This document shows positions 18,217-27,949 of a stretch of 64,000 nt of DNA, piece after piece. The stretch is taken from assembly GCF_009498215.1 (NCBI RefSeq), contig NZ_CP043499.1, forward strand, positions 434,001-498,000. Reading direction: 5' to 3'. The stretch's first letter is position 1. Each line of letters starts with the position of its first letter. The notes under the pieces were generated by a model. That model was given only the letters and a program-made list of their open reading frames with translations. It searched no databases and was not told the origin of the DNA. The stretch is from Rhizobium grahamii (lineage in GTDB: Bacteria > Pseudomonadota > Alphaproteobacteria > Rhizobiales > Rhizobiaceae). Both the position numbers and the translations under genes were made by a program.

Positions 18217-19670
18217 TTAGGCAATGCCGCCGAGGCAGACATACTTTATCTCGGTGAACTCCTCGATGCCGTACCTGGAGCCTTCGCGTCCGAGGCCCGA
18301 CAGCTTGACGCCGCCGAATGGGGCTTCAGCGGTCGAGATCAGCCCGGTGTTTACGCCGACCATCCCGTATTCAAGCGCCTCGGCGACGCGGAAAACGCGC
18401 GCGAGATCCTTCGCATAGAAATAGGACGCCAGACCGAACTCGGTGTCGTTGGCTTGTGCTATGACATCGGCCTCGTCCTTGAACCGGAAGAGCGGCGCCA
18501 CCGGACCGAAGGTCTCTTCGCGGGCAACGGCCATATCCTTGGTGACTCCGGCAAGCACGGTTGCCTCGTAGAAGGTGCCGCCGAGCGAATGGCGCTTGCC
18601 ACCGACGATGACCTTGGCGCCCTTCGCCACGGCGTCGGAGACGTGCTCTTCGACCTTTTCGAGAGCCGGTTTGTCGATCAACGGTCCGAGAACGACGCCG
18701 TCGTCGAAGCCGTTACCCGTCTTCAGTTTCCCAACGGCGGCAGCAAGCTTCTCGGCGAATGCCTCGTAGACGCCGTCCTGGACATAGAGGCGATTGGCGC
18801 AAACGCAGGTCTGGCCGTTGTTACGATATTTGGCGATAAGAGCGCCTTCGACTGCGGCATCGAGGTCGGCATCGTCAAAGACGATGAAGGGAGCGTTGCC
18901 GCCAAGCTCGAGGCCGAGCTTCTTAATGGTCGGTGCGCTCTGCTTGTAGAGTTCTGCACCGACTTCCGTCGAGCCGGTAAACGTCAGTTTGCGAACGGTC
19001 GGATTGGCGGTCATCTCCGCACCGATTTCACGCGCTGAGCCGGTCACGACTGAGAACAGTCCCTTCGGCAGTCCGGCGCGCTCCGCGAGGACGGCAATTG
19101 CGAGTGCCGAGAACGGCGTCTGGCTGGCCGGCTTCAGAACCATCGCGCACCCGGCCGCGAACGCGGGCCCGGCCTTTCGTGTGATCATCGCGTTCGGAAA
19201 ATTCCAGGGCGTGATCGCTGCCACGACGCCGATCGGCTGCTTCATCACCATAATGCGCTTGTCCGGCTGGTGCCGGGGATCAGGTCGCCATAGACGCGCC
19301 GTCCCTCTTCGGCGAACCATTCGATGAAGCTTGCGCCGTAGACAATTTCGCCGGTCGCTTCTGCGAGCGGCTTGCCTTGCTCGAGTGTCAGGATACGGCC
19401 GAGATCATCTTTGTTCTCGACCATCAACTCGAACCATTTGCGCAGAATGCCCGAACGGTCCTTGGCGGTTCGGGCCGCCCAGGCCTTTTGCGCGACACTT
19501 GCGGCATCGATCGCCGCCCTTGTCTCGGAGGCGCCGAGCTTCGGCACGCGGCCGATGATCTCCCCAGTCGCCGGATTGTTCACCTCGATGGCGTTCTTCG
19601 GATCGGCCTCGATCCACTCGCCGCCGACAAGAGCGGCTTCCCGAAAAAGGCTTGTGTCTTTCAGATGCAT
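18217..19670 (-). pseudogene. gabD: Succinate-semialdehyde dehydrogenase, frameshifted
   Basis: Two overlapping frames together give a full NAD(P)-dependent succinate-semialdehyde dehydrogenase of about 484 residues, the usual GabD length. The first frame runs from MHLKDTSLF through GRRVYGDLIPG. The second resumes at HQPDKRIMVMKQPIGV and carries Glu in LELGGNAPF and the catalytic Cys in GQTCVCANR. One base is missing near 19271-19278, in GCCGGGG on the plus strand. GabD oxidises succinate semialdehyde from GABA to succinate. If the deletion is real the enzyme is lost; if it is a read error the gene is intact. It would complete the route suggested for the ureohydrolases at 40-49 kb. Confidence 0.85.
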
Positions 19671-19779
19671 GATTTCCATCCCTGATATGTCTGGCCGTGC
19701 CATCCAGTCCATTAGTTGGACGGATTGGCTGGCGTGTCAAACCGTGGCGGAAATTCTTTGCGGATCGACGGCTCGGCCG

Positions 19780-22122
19780 TCAATCCACCGTATCGGGATG
19801 TGTAGCCGCCTTCAGATCAGCAAGGCCGCGATAGCCGTCTTTGTTGCCGGTGGCCGCTGCCGCGTTGAAGATGCGCTCGGCGTCACCGTACATTTGCAGA
19901 TTGAGATAGCAGTACCCACGCAGCACCATCAGGTCGATCCGCTCCTGCTGCAACTGCGCGCGCTGGTCCAGATAGACAAGGGTCTCGCGATAGCGCTTCG
20001 CTCCGTAAGCGGACAGTGCCCGGTCGGAGAGAATGGCAACCTGAAGCTCCGCGGCGCGCTGTCGGCTCTGCGGAGCCTTGGTCGCGGCGACGGCGGCATT
20101 GTTGGACAGTCCGGCTCTCAGGTAGGCCAGGCTCTGGCCGTAGGCCGCGTCTTCGCGCACCTTCCGCGTTGGGCTCGCAAGGGCAGCTTCGAACGCTTCG
20201 ACGGCTTCCATCGGCCGGTTGAGGTCCATGAGGCACCATCCACGTGTCAAAGCACTGCCAGGATCGAGCAGGCGCGCATCGATGGTCGTCGAGCAGCCAC
20301 GCGGTGTTCTGCTGGCTCGTTGGACGGCCACTGTCCGCATGGCAGGTCGCGCCATGGTCGGCGCCTGCGCCACGTCGACTGTTGAAGCTGGGGCAGTCGT
20401 TGTCTGTGGCTGGGTTGCGAGCGGATACGCGGGCGATTGGGACACCGGCTGAACGGCTGTCGGAACGGGGGCTAGAGCCTGTGCTGCCGGGGTCAGCGAA
20501 GACGTGTCTCCAAGGTGCGCAATCCGCTCGGATCGCCCGGCCCAAAGACGCTGCACGTCCTGGACACCTCTCCGGTCGTTCAACTGCTCAAGTGTGATCG
20601 CCAGTCCATAAGCAGACGGCTCGTCATCTGCCTTCCAGCGCAGCGCCGTCTGGAACCAGCGCGCAGCCGTCTGCGGTTGGTTGAGGGTACGCGCATACCA
20701 GCCGAACTGCTGGGCGGTTGGAACGTATTTCTCCGCGATCACCACGGTCGCAATACGACCGAGAACGGTCTCGCTCAGATTGGCAGGCGGCTGCAGCGCC
20801 ATCAGATTGGCTGTCGCGGCCAGATAGGTTGCCTTCGCGTCGTCGGAATCGTCGTGCCACTTGAACATGACATCCTCGGCTTCCTGCGGCTTTTTCTCGG
20901 CAATCAATGCCAAGGCAAGACCCTGGGAGGCGCTGGCGGAATCTTCTTTCGTGCGCGCCGCGCGGAACCATTTTTCCGCGTCCGGGTAGTTTTCACGCCG
21001 CACCTGATACCAGCCAAGCAGGAGATTGTCGGACGCCAGCCCTTGCGCTGCGGCAAGCTTCTCGACCACAGAAATGTACTCGGGCGCGACAGCGAGATTG
21101 GCATCCCCATTTCCGGCAGCGACGAAGGTTCGCGCGAGGTCGTTGCGGATGCTGTCGAACTCGCGACCGCCGTTTCCGTCCGCCCGTTCAAGTGCAAGCA
21201 ACGGCTGCATGGCGCCGTAGGGCAGGAGGCTCGATGCCTTCTGCACCGTTGCCAGCCGCTCCTGGGGATTGGTGCAGTTCTTCAGAATGTAGGTGTAGGC
21301 ATCCTGACCGCGCTGTGCGCGGTCGGTACGCACGAAAGCCTCGGCAACCCGCCAAAGGATATCGATGTCGCTGCAGGTGAGAAGGCTTGGGGTATTTGCG
21401 CCAATATCGACAACGGTTGCGTATTGCTTGAGATCAGAGGCATTGACCAGACGGGCACGCGCTTCTGCGACATCCAATCTGTCGAGAAGATCCGCGGGCG
21501 GCTGCCAACCGGCTTCTGCTGTCTGCCGGTCCGTGATTGCTTTTCTCAACTCGGCGTAGCGGCCCTCCGAGTAGAGACTCCACATGGTCTCGAGCTGCTT
21601 GTCGCCGCTTTGCGGAACCGCCAGCGGATCGGCAGGCGGCACCCAGTTCGGATACAGAGCCTGAAGGCGCGAGATTTCCGCCTGAAGGCGTGCCTTGTCA
21701 CCACGGCTGGCGAAATAGCGAAGCGCGCTCTCGTCGACCTTCGGTTGATTGCTTGGCTGGGCTGCCGGTGCTGTTTGTGTGGGCGCCTGTGCCGCTACCG
21801 GCGCCGGGGTCGGCGAAGGTGCCGCCTGGGCGACGTCGTTCATGGGGTCCGGACCAACCGGTGGCGAAGGAGGCGCGGACGAGGGAGCGGCGCTGGCCGC
21901 CGCCTGGATCTGATCGGCAACGAGGTTAATGTCGCGGGCAGGATTCTGCGAGGGTGTCTCGGGACCGGTAATACGCCCCATCAACATCAGCTGCGGTGCA
22001 GACCGTCCTGGCGATGCCAGGCCAAGCGCTTCCTGAATCGCCACGCGATCCTTAAGCGCGGTGACCAGACCGGCCACAACGACAGCAACACCAACTGCTA
22101 TGAAAGAGGATCTCACAGACAC
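19780..22122 (-). CDS. bcsK: TPR protein of the cellulose operon (BcsK-like)
   Basis: A 780-residue protein with an N-terminal membrane anchor or signal (about residues 5-22), a Pro/Ala/Gln-rich linker (about 60-130) and a long alpha-helical region with tetratricopeptide-like repeats to the C-terminus. It overlaps bcsZ by 10 bp and is last in the operon. In type III bcs operons of Rhizobiaceae a TPR protein, BcsK, stands where BcsC occurs in enterobacteria, without the outer-membrane barrel. I see no barrel here either. It would be a periplasmic scaffold for glucan export. The symbol rests on position and TPR content, not on residue-level recognition. Confidence 0.65.
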   Translation of the reverse strand: MSVRSSFIAVGVAVVVAGLVTALKDRVAIQEALGLASPGRSAPQLMLMGRITGPETPSQNPARDINLVADQIQAAASAAPSSAPPSPPVGPDPMNDVAQAAPSPTPAPVAAQAPTQTAPAAQPSNQPKVDESALRYFASRGDKARLQAEISRLQALYPNWVPPADPLAVPQSGDKQLETMWSLYSEGRYAELRKAITDRQTAEAGWQPPADLLDRLDVAEARARLVNASDLKQYATVVDIGANTPSLLTCSDIDILWRVAEAFVRTDRAQRGQDAYTYILKNCTNPQERLATVQKASSLLPYGAMQPLLALERADGNGGREFDSIRNDLARTFVAAGNGDANLAVAPEYISVVEKLAAAQGLASDNLLLGWYQVRRENYPDAEKWFRAARTKEDSASASQGLALALIAEKKPQEAEDVMFKWHDDSDDAKATYLAATANLMALQPPANLSETVLGRIATVVIAEKYVPTAQQFGWYARTLNQPQTAARWFQTALRWKADDEPSAYGLAITLEQLNDRRGVQDVQRLWAGRSERIAHLGDTSSLTPAAQALAPVPTAVQPVSQSPAYPLATQPQTTTAPASTVDVAQAPTMARPAMRTVAVQRASRTPRGCSTTIDARLLDPGSALTRGWCLMDLNRPMEAVEAFEAALASPTRKVREDAAYGQSLAYLRAGLSNNAAVAATKAPQSRQRAAELQVAILSDRALSAYGAKRYRETLVYLDQRAQLQQERIDLMVLRGYCYLNLQMYGDAERIFNAAAATGNKDGYRGLADLKAATHPDTVD

Positions 22123-23162
22123 TCCGGATGTTTCTCCCCGACGAAGGCCAGCCCGAGGAGCTGAAGCGTGGATGGATAATACAGCGACGGCGCAAACTGC
22201 CGGGACGACGCAGGAATCTTTGTCCCACGGGTTACACAGGCCACAACATCGTTAACAATTCGATAACCGGGGTCCGACAGCGATTGCTTCGGGTGCCCGC
22301 TTGGCAGGTCGAAGGTAGCTGGCGCGCCGTCGCCTGCGGTCAATCCGGTTGAGAGACGATCGAGCAGGGCCTTGTCGGTCACGCCAGCGCGGGCCAGGTA
22401 GAGCGGAATGCGAATGGCGTTGTATCCAAACTCGGGATCGAATCCTTCGGCCGGCTGGGGATGGCGGTTCAGGCTCACCCAGTCTGCCGGGAGCTTTCGC
22501 GGCCCGAATTGCATCGCACGCAAGAGCGTCATGCCGTCGTCCGAAAGGGCCTGCCAGGCATCCGAAGGAGCGAGAACGGCCATGACGGGAATGGCCTCGA
22601 AGATCAGGTAAGACGGGTTGATGACGGGCCCATCCTTGCGGCCGGGAGCCATGAACCCCTCGGCGCCCGGCAACAGGATTGTGCGCCCGCCCGACTTTAC
22701 GACGACGTGCGACAGGAGCGATTCGGCGATCTTGGTTGCGGCTGTCAGATAGTTTTGATTGCGCCAGGATGAGCCCGCCATCGCCAGCGCATAGGCAATC
22801 AGGATGTCGCCGTCGGAGGCGTTGTTGGTATCCGTCACATGTGGCGTTACGGTCGGATCCCATTTCCACACAGCAAGTCCGTCATCCCTCAGCAGCAGTT
22901 CCGTGCGGGTGAAATACCAGATCTGCTCGAAGTCGGACGGATTATTGGCGAGGTAGGCCAGAAGCAGGCCATAGCCCTGTCCCTCGCTGTGGCTGATATT
23001 GCCGTTGGCATTGTCGATGATCCGGCCGCTCGCATCAAGGAACTTGGCTTTATAAGCCTCCCATGCCTGAGCAGGGATGGTCGGGTTCTGCGCCGAGGCC
23101 GGCGCGCAAACGGAAAACACGCCCATGCAGAGCGCGAGGATGAAGCGTTGCAGCGCCCTCAT
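22113..23162 (-). CDS. bcsZ: Cellulose-operon endoglucanase, GH8
   Basis: A 349-residue secreted endo-beta-1,4-glucanase (also called celC in Agrobacterium). The signal peptide is MRALQRFILALCMGVFSVCAPASA. The GH8 acid motif is in ISHSEGQGYG, where Glu is the general acid; the second half has EFGYNAIRIPLYLARAG. The start at 23162 overlaps the bcsB stop by ATGA; a longer upstream frame lies inside bcsB and lacks a signal peptide. BcsZ trims nascent cellulose in the periplasm and is needed for normal fibril formation. Confidence 0.9.
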   Translation of the reverse strand: MRALQRFILALCMGVFSVCAPASAQNPTIPAQAWEAYKAKFLDASGRIIDNANGNISHSEGQGYGLLLAYLANNPSDFEQIWYFTRTELLLRDDGLAVWKWDPTVTPHVTDTNNASDGDILIAYALAMAGSSWRNQNYLTAATKIAESLLSHVVVKSGGRTILLPGAEGFMAPGRKDGPVINPSYLIFEAIPVMAVLAPSDAWQALSDDGMTLLRAMQFGPRKLPADWVSLNRHPQPAEGFDPEFGYNAIRIPLYLARAGVTDKALLDRLSTGLTAGDGAPATFDLPSGHPKQSLSDPGYRIVNDVVACVTRGTKIPASSRQFAPSLYYPSTLQLLGLAFVGEKHPECL

Positions 23163-25708
23163 TGCTTCCTGCCCAGCCGTCCCAGCATGCTTGCCGTGGT
23201 GACGCCAATCAGCAGCGACAGGGCAATCAACAGGAATACGTAGGAGAGGATGTTGGTCGAGAGCCAGTTGGCGGCGATCAAGCGATAGTTTGCAAGGCTC
23301 CATTGGTCCGAGGTGACAAAATCGAAGCGGCTGACGGGGACGCTGTCGATCTTGCCTGTGCTCGCCGAATAGGTGGTTATGTGGCCCGCGACTTGCGGCC
23401 AGCGTTCCTGTGCAGTGATTGCGTTGGCGCCGTCGCGCAGGTCCTTCGCGGATGGCGCCGTCACGACGGTCCAGGTCGAATCACCGGTGGCGCTGCGTCC
23501 CTGGGCGACCATGAAGCTGTTGCTGTTCGAGGGTGAGAACTGCTCCTCGGCTCCGGGCACGAACTGAAGGGAGCTGAGGGACATATCGAAATTGCGCCGC
23601 AGCCATTCCTGGAACGAGGTGATCTGGCCGCGCCAGACACCGCCGCTGACCTTCGAGCGCCACTCGTCGAACATGACGGTGGTTTCGGTCTGTGTCGTCT
23701 GGGTGGCGGCAAGCGGGCGCCAGCCTGCCTGGCTCGTCGTCGCGATGTTCATCTGCGTGAGCACCGCCGGCGGCATTTGCGAGATCGAACCGACGAAGAT
23801 CGCGTCACGTTCGCCGATGGCGCCCGGAGACGCAGCCGGCTCGACTTCGATCGGACGCCCAGCGACGATCGCCATCTGCGCCAGAATGGTCGCGGTTGCC
23901 GACAGCGTGTCGGGGTCGACGCGATCGATGAACAGTGGGATCGCCTGAGTGGCGCGACCATAAGGATAGCCGGTTCCGGCGAAAGCCGCGAGGTTGGGGC
24001 GCTGGCCAACGCGCGCGAAGTCTGGAATATGAAGTTCGCTGGTATCGAATAGTGCAAAGCGTGGCCCGACGCCGGCCGTCGTTCCGGGAACGCATATGTC
24101 GTCTTCCTTGGTGAGCAGAATGGCTTCCAATGACAGAGTGTTGAGCCCCGGCTTGAAGTGCCGCATCGTGACTCGAATCGGAAGATGCCGGAATATGCCG
24201 CCGCCGGTCGCCGTGATCGGCAATGTCGAGGCGATGTTTCCGTTTACGTAGATGTCGACGTGGCTGCCCGGCTGCACGGCCTGCGTATAGGCGGCATCGA
24301 GCAGAACTGTCGCCTCGCCATAGGCATTGGCGTAAAAGTCGGCGGGGACAGCGACATTGAAGCTGGTCCGGAAACGTCTGCCGGAAAACTCACTCGACTT
24401 CACGCCGAGTTGCGAAAGGGCAATCGTCTTGTCCGAGAAAACGAGAGGCGCGTCGGGCGCGGTCCAGCGCTGGGTGGCAACCACGTCGCGTCGGACGCTT
24501 GGTGCGCGATCCGTCGTTGCAACGATCGTCTCGATAGCCGACGAAATCGACGGCCATGAAGGTCCAGTCACCAAAAGAACCGGCGCTCCAGTCCGTGGGT
24601 CGGTGACAAACGTCGCCATGGGAGCCGCCTGGGCTGCCGCAGGCACGTCGAAGACAGGCTGCAGTTCCGCAGGCGTGCCGACCAGAACCGTCATCTTGCC
24701 GGGACCGGTTTGCGGCAGCGTTCCCGTGCTGAACGAGAACGTTTCATTGGGCATGCCGCTCAACACGGCCATGCCCTGCACCAGCCGCAGCAGCGGCTTG
24801 GTCGTGCCAGGCTGCTCCAGCGCGGGCACGACGAAATTGAACTCGGTCTTTCCCGCTCCGTCGACACCGACGGCACGGATGGCATCGGTGCTGGAGAGTC
24901 TGGCGGCTTCCTCGCCAGCGAAGCTCAGGTAGGTCTTCGAGGGATCGATGTCTGACCAGAGTTCGTAGGTCGACTGCACGGTGCAATCGGTGCGGTGGCG
25001 ATGCGTTGCTTCGAATGTCAGCAGATTGGCGCCGGGCTGCAGCAGCCGTGGCGGGACATCGAACGTCACATTCGACTGGCCATCAGGCGAGCCGACTTGC
25101 TGGTGCCCGATCACGCGATTGTTGAGGAGGACCGTGAACTCGGATGCCTCGGGCGCAACAACGATTGCATTCTGGTAGGCGAAGTTGAATTTGGCCGGCG
25201 CGGCGGCCTGCTCGGGTGTGAGATAGATGGACCAGGACTTGCGATCATACTCGCCGTCAAAGCCGAGCTTGGCGGAAGGAATGAGGTAACGCAAAACCCC
25301 GCCTTGTGGCGGTTGATCCGGTTGAGCGGCAGCTGTGGTCGCTACAGGTGCCGGAGTGCCTTGCGGCTGCTGAGCGGGTTGCACCGCGGCGGGCTGGCTG
25401 GGAGAGGCCGGCGTCACGGGGATGATCGCGGGGGGTGTCTCGGTCGTTCGAGCAGGAGCGGCCGAGAATGGCGGAATAACGCTGGGCTCGGGCGCCTCTG
25501 CCTGTACTGGGGCGCTCGGGGCTGGCGTTGCTGGTGCCGGCGCAACAGCGGGCGCCTGTGGTGTCGAGGGAGACGCAGGCAGCGTAAGGCGTGGCGCTGC
25601 TGGCGCTGTCGTCCGCTCGCCCGACATATCGAAGGGTGCCGTTTGCGCAAGGGTAACGGCGGAGCAGGTCGTGACCAGAAGCAGGACGGTGGAGGCGAGC
25701 TGCTTCAT
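23159..25708 (-). CDS. bcsB: Cellulose synthase periplasmic subunit BcsB
   Basis: An 849-residue protein: signal peptide (MKQLASTVLLLVTTCSAVTLAQ), an unusually long Pro/Ala/Thr-rich region to about residue 135, then the BcsB body with carbohydrate-binding and flavodoxin-like domains, and a C-terminal membrane helix (ILSYVFLLIALSLLIGVTTASMLG). BcsB guides the glucan through the periplasm and is required for BcsA activity. The body contains GVLRYLIPSAKLGFDGEYDRKSW early and FRTSFNVAVPADFYANAYGEA in the middle. Its start overlaps the bcsA stop by 1 bp (TGATG). The low-complexity tract may span the periplasm or peptidoglycan. Confidence 0.9.
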   Translation of the reverse strand: MKQLASTVLLLVTTCSAVTLAQTAPFDMSGERTTAPAAPRLTLPASPSTPQAPAVAPAPATPAPSAPVQAEAPEPSVIPPFSAAPARTTETPPAIIPVTPASPSQPAAVQPAQQPQGTPAPVATTAAAQPDQPPQGGVLRYLIPSAKLGFDGEYDRKSWSIYLTPEQAAAPAKFNFAYQNAIVVAPEASEFTVLLNNRVIGHQQVGSPDGQSNVTFDVPPRLLQPGANLLTFEATHRHRTDCTVQSTYELWSDIDPSKTYLSFAGEEAARLSSTDAIRAVGVDGAGKTEFNFVVPALEQPGTTKPLLRLVQGMAVLSGMPNETFSFSTGTLPQTGPGKMTVLVGTPAELQPVFDVPAAAQAAPMATFVTDPRTGAPVLLVTGPSWPSISSAIETIVATTDRAPSVRRDVVATQRWTAPDAPLVFSDKTIALSQLGVKSSEFSGRRFRTSFNVAVPADFYANAYGEATVLLDAAYTQAVQPGSHVDIYVNGNIASTLPITATGGGIFRHLPIRVTMRHFKPGLNTLSLEAILLTKEDDICVPGTTAGVGPRFALFDTSELHIPDFARVGQRPNLAAFAGTGYPYGRATQAIPLFIDRVDPDTLSATATILAQMAIVAGRPIEVEPAASPGAIGERDAIFVGSISQMPPAVLTQMNIATTSQAGWRPLAATQTTQTETTVMFDEWRSKVSGGVWRGQITSFQEWLRRNFDMSLSSLQFVPGAEEQFSPSNSNSFMVAQGRSATGDSTWTVVTAPSAKDLRDGANAITAQERWPQVAGHITTYSASTGKIDSVPVSRFDFVTSDQWSLANYRLIAANWLSTNILSYVFLLIALSLLIGVTTASMLGRLGRKQ

Positions 25709-27897
25709 CAGCCTTGCGCCTTTGCGAGTTCACGCTGCTCTTCCCGCTCGGGGCGCAGGCTGCGGAAGAAATACAGGAGGCCGCGGCTGGTCTGATAGAG
25801 CGACAGGCCAAGAAACCATATCGTTCCACGGATCAGGCCGGGATTATAGCGGCGGGCTTGCTGGAACTGGGTCCATTGCGCCGAGTTCGCAAAAATAAGG
25901 TCTGCAATCAGCCGGTGGTCGAGCGCGCTCTTTGGCAGGTACTGACATCCGACCGCCAGAAGGCCATCCGACGATTGGATGTTGCGAATTGCGAGCGGCA
26001 GCGTCTCCATTTCCGCGCCGCTGTAGGGTTGGAAACGGATCTCGCCTTCCATGCCAACAAGCGACTGATCAAGCTGCTTGTCGAACACATGCAGCCGCGC
26101 GCCGTGTACGGAAACGTCCTCGATGGAGGCCGCGTGCCATTTGCCATTGACGCCGAATTCGCAGCGGCGATTGACCCGAACGCGGCGGGAAGATGCCCGC
26201 TCGCCACGTTCCGACACGACGCCGAGAGCGCAGCCTGCCATGATCAGGTTGATGACGTTCCAACCGCCAACGACGAGCGTAACGTCGGCCTTGTAAGGTT
26301 CGGTGTAGATGCGGAAGATCGTCACGGCTAGGGCGACGATCTGCACCGCAAAGATCACGAAGAATGGCCGGCTGATTTCCGAGAGGCGGCTGACCGCGAT
26401 CGACTCGTCCTTCGCGGTCACCTTGAATGTCGGTTTGCGCGGATTGAGCATGACAGAGATGACGGCTGGCAGCAGGTGCACCGTTTGGACGTATTCATAA
26501 AGCTCGGAAATCCACGGCCAGCGGAACGAACCATACAGATAGTTCTGCATCATCAGGTTCACGAGCATGTAGGCGAGCGTGTAGGCGAGGAATTCGCCAC
26601 CGGACGCGGTGAAGATCTCCAGGTCGAAGAACAGATAGAAGAGCGGCGCGAACAGAAACACCGTGCGCGGGAACGGGAAGAGCCAGAAGAGCGTCGACGA
26701 CATGTAGCAAAGGCGCTGCGGGATCGTCAGGCCGCGTTTGAGAAGCGGAAAACGGAACCGCAGGATCTGCATCATTCCTTGCGCCCAGCGGCTGCGCTGG
26801 CCGATAAAGCTTGCGAACGTCGCTGGCTGCAATCCGGCAATCAGCGGCTTGTCCACGTAGATGCTGTTCCAGCCGCTGCCGTGCAGGGCAAGTGCCGTCT
26901 CGCAATCCTCGGTGATGCTGATGCCGCTGAAGCCATTTTGCGATTCCAGTGCCTTGCGGCTGAGGACCGCGGCCGAGCCGCAGAAGAACGCCGCGTTCCA
27001 TTTGTCGAGGCCGCGCTGGATGATCCCGTAGAACATTTCGTTCTCGCTCGGCATCTTTTCGAACGTGCGCAAGTTACGTTCAAGTGGATCGGGATTGATG
27101 AAGAAGTGCGGCGTCTGGACGAGGAATAGCTTCGGGTCGTCGTCGAAATAGCCCACGGTCTCGAGCAGAAAATCGCGTGCCGGCGCATGGTCGGCGTCGA
27201 ATACGGCAATGAGCTCGCCGGACGAGTGTTTCATGCCGTTGTTCAGGTTGCCGGCCTTGGCGTGCTCGTTTCGCTCTCGGGTCAGATAGTTGACGCCGAT
27301 ATCCTCGCAAAGCTGGCGCAGTTCGTTGTGACGGGCGACGGCCGCCTGGGCCTCAAGCAGCTTGTTCGAATTGCGCTTCTGAAGCGTGCCGCCGTCATCG
27401 AGCAGCCAGACATGCAGCTTATCGGCCGGATAATCCATCGCCTTCGCTGCCGACAGCGTATTGGCAAGCAGATGCGCATCCTCGTTGTAGGACGGCACGA
27501 AGACGTCGACGTGAGGAAAGCGCTCAAGCTTTGCGGCGCGCGACGGACGTGGGGGCAAAGGGGTGGCGACGATGAAGAGGCTGAGCGCCAGCATCGCGAC
27601 GCTGTACATTTCTGCGAGATAGAGCAGAAGGCCGGGAATGAAGTTTTCGAGCTGGTTGATCGGGGGCAGCGTGTTGGTAGTGCGCCAGTAGACATAGCGC
27701 AGAACAATGGCCGTGCCGAATGCCAGCGCGACCAGACGCCAGGTGCCGCCGCCGTTCAGCCCTTTGATGATGGCCATGCATGCCACCACGCTTATGCTGG
27801 CGATCAGCTGCGTCTGTAGGTTCACCGGCAACGTGATCAGTACGATCACGCAGAGCGAAACCAATGCCCATATCAAGATGCTTCGGGCTTTATGCAT
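25708..27897 (-). CDS. bcsA: Cellulose synthase catalytic subunit (UDP-forming)
   Basis: A 729-residue GT2 membrane synthase (CelA in Agrobacterium) making beta-1,4-glucan from UDP-glucose. Catalytic motifs are DDG (167-169), DAD (234-236), TED (329-331) and QRSRW (367-371). Helices flank the GT domain. The C-terminal PilZ domain has R574-x-x-x-R578 and D594-x-S596-x-x-G599, the complete c-di-GMP-binding signature, so activation by c-di-GMP is expected. It is translationally coupled to bcsB and lies about 50 bp after bcsN. All key residues are present. Confidence 0.96.
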   Translation of the reverse strand: MHKARSILIWALVSLCVIVLITLPVNLQTQLIASISVVACMAIIKGLNGGGTWRLVALAFGTAIVLRYVYWRTTNTLPPINQLENFIPGLLLYLAEMYSVAMLALSLFIVATPLPPRPSRAAKLERFPHVDVFVPSYNEDAHLLANTLSAAKAMDYPADKLHVWLLDDGGTLQKRNSNKLLEAQAAVARHNELRQLCEDIGVNYLTRERNEHAKAGNLNNGMKHSSGELIAVFDADHAPARDFLLETVGYFDDDPKLFLVQTPHFFINPDPLERNLRTFEKMPSENEMFYGIIQRGLDKWNAAFFCGSAAVLSRKALESQNGFSGISITEDCETALALHGSGWNSIYVDKPLIAGLQPATFASFIGQRSRWAQGMMQILRFRFPLLKRGLTIPQRLCYMSSTLFWLFPFPRTVFLFAPLFYLFFDLEIFTASGGEFLAYTLAYMLVNLMMQNYLYGSFRWPWISELYEYVQTVHLLPAVISVMLNPRKPTFKVTAKDESIAVSRLSEISRPFFVIFAVQIVALAVTIFRIYTEPYKADVTLVVGGWNVINLIMAGCALGVVSERGERASSRRVRVNRRCEFGVNGKWHAASIEDVSVHGARLHVFDKQLDQSLVGMEGEIRFQPYSGAEMETLPLAIRNIQSSDGLLAVGCQYLPKSALDHRLIADLIFANSAQWTQFQQARRYNPGLIRGTIWFLGLSLYQTSRGLLYFFRSLRPEREEQRELAKAQG

Positions 27898-27949
27898 CGG
27901 TGTCCCTTCGAAAGCATGGAGCCGGCCTGTGTCGCCGGCTTAGTCTCGT

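Noticed and set aside
20515..22164. 549-codon plus-strand frame opposite the TPR gene
   Set aside because: Composition is that of a reverse frame (Arg/Gly/Leu rich) and it has no recognisable domain; the minus-strand gene fits the bcs operon.
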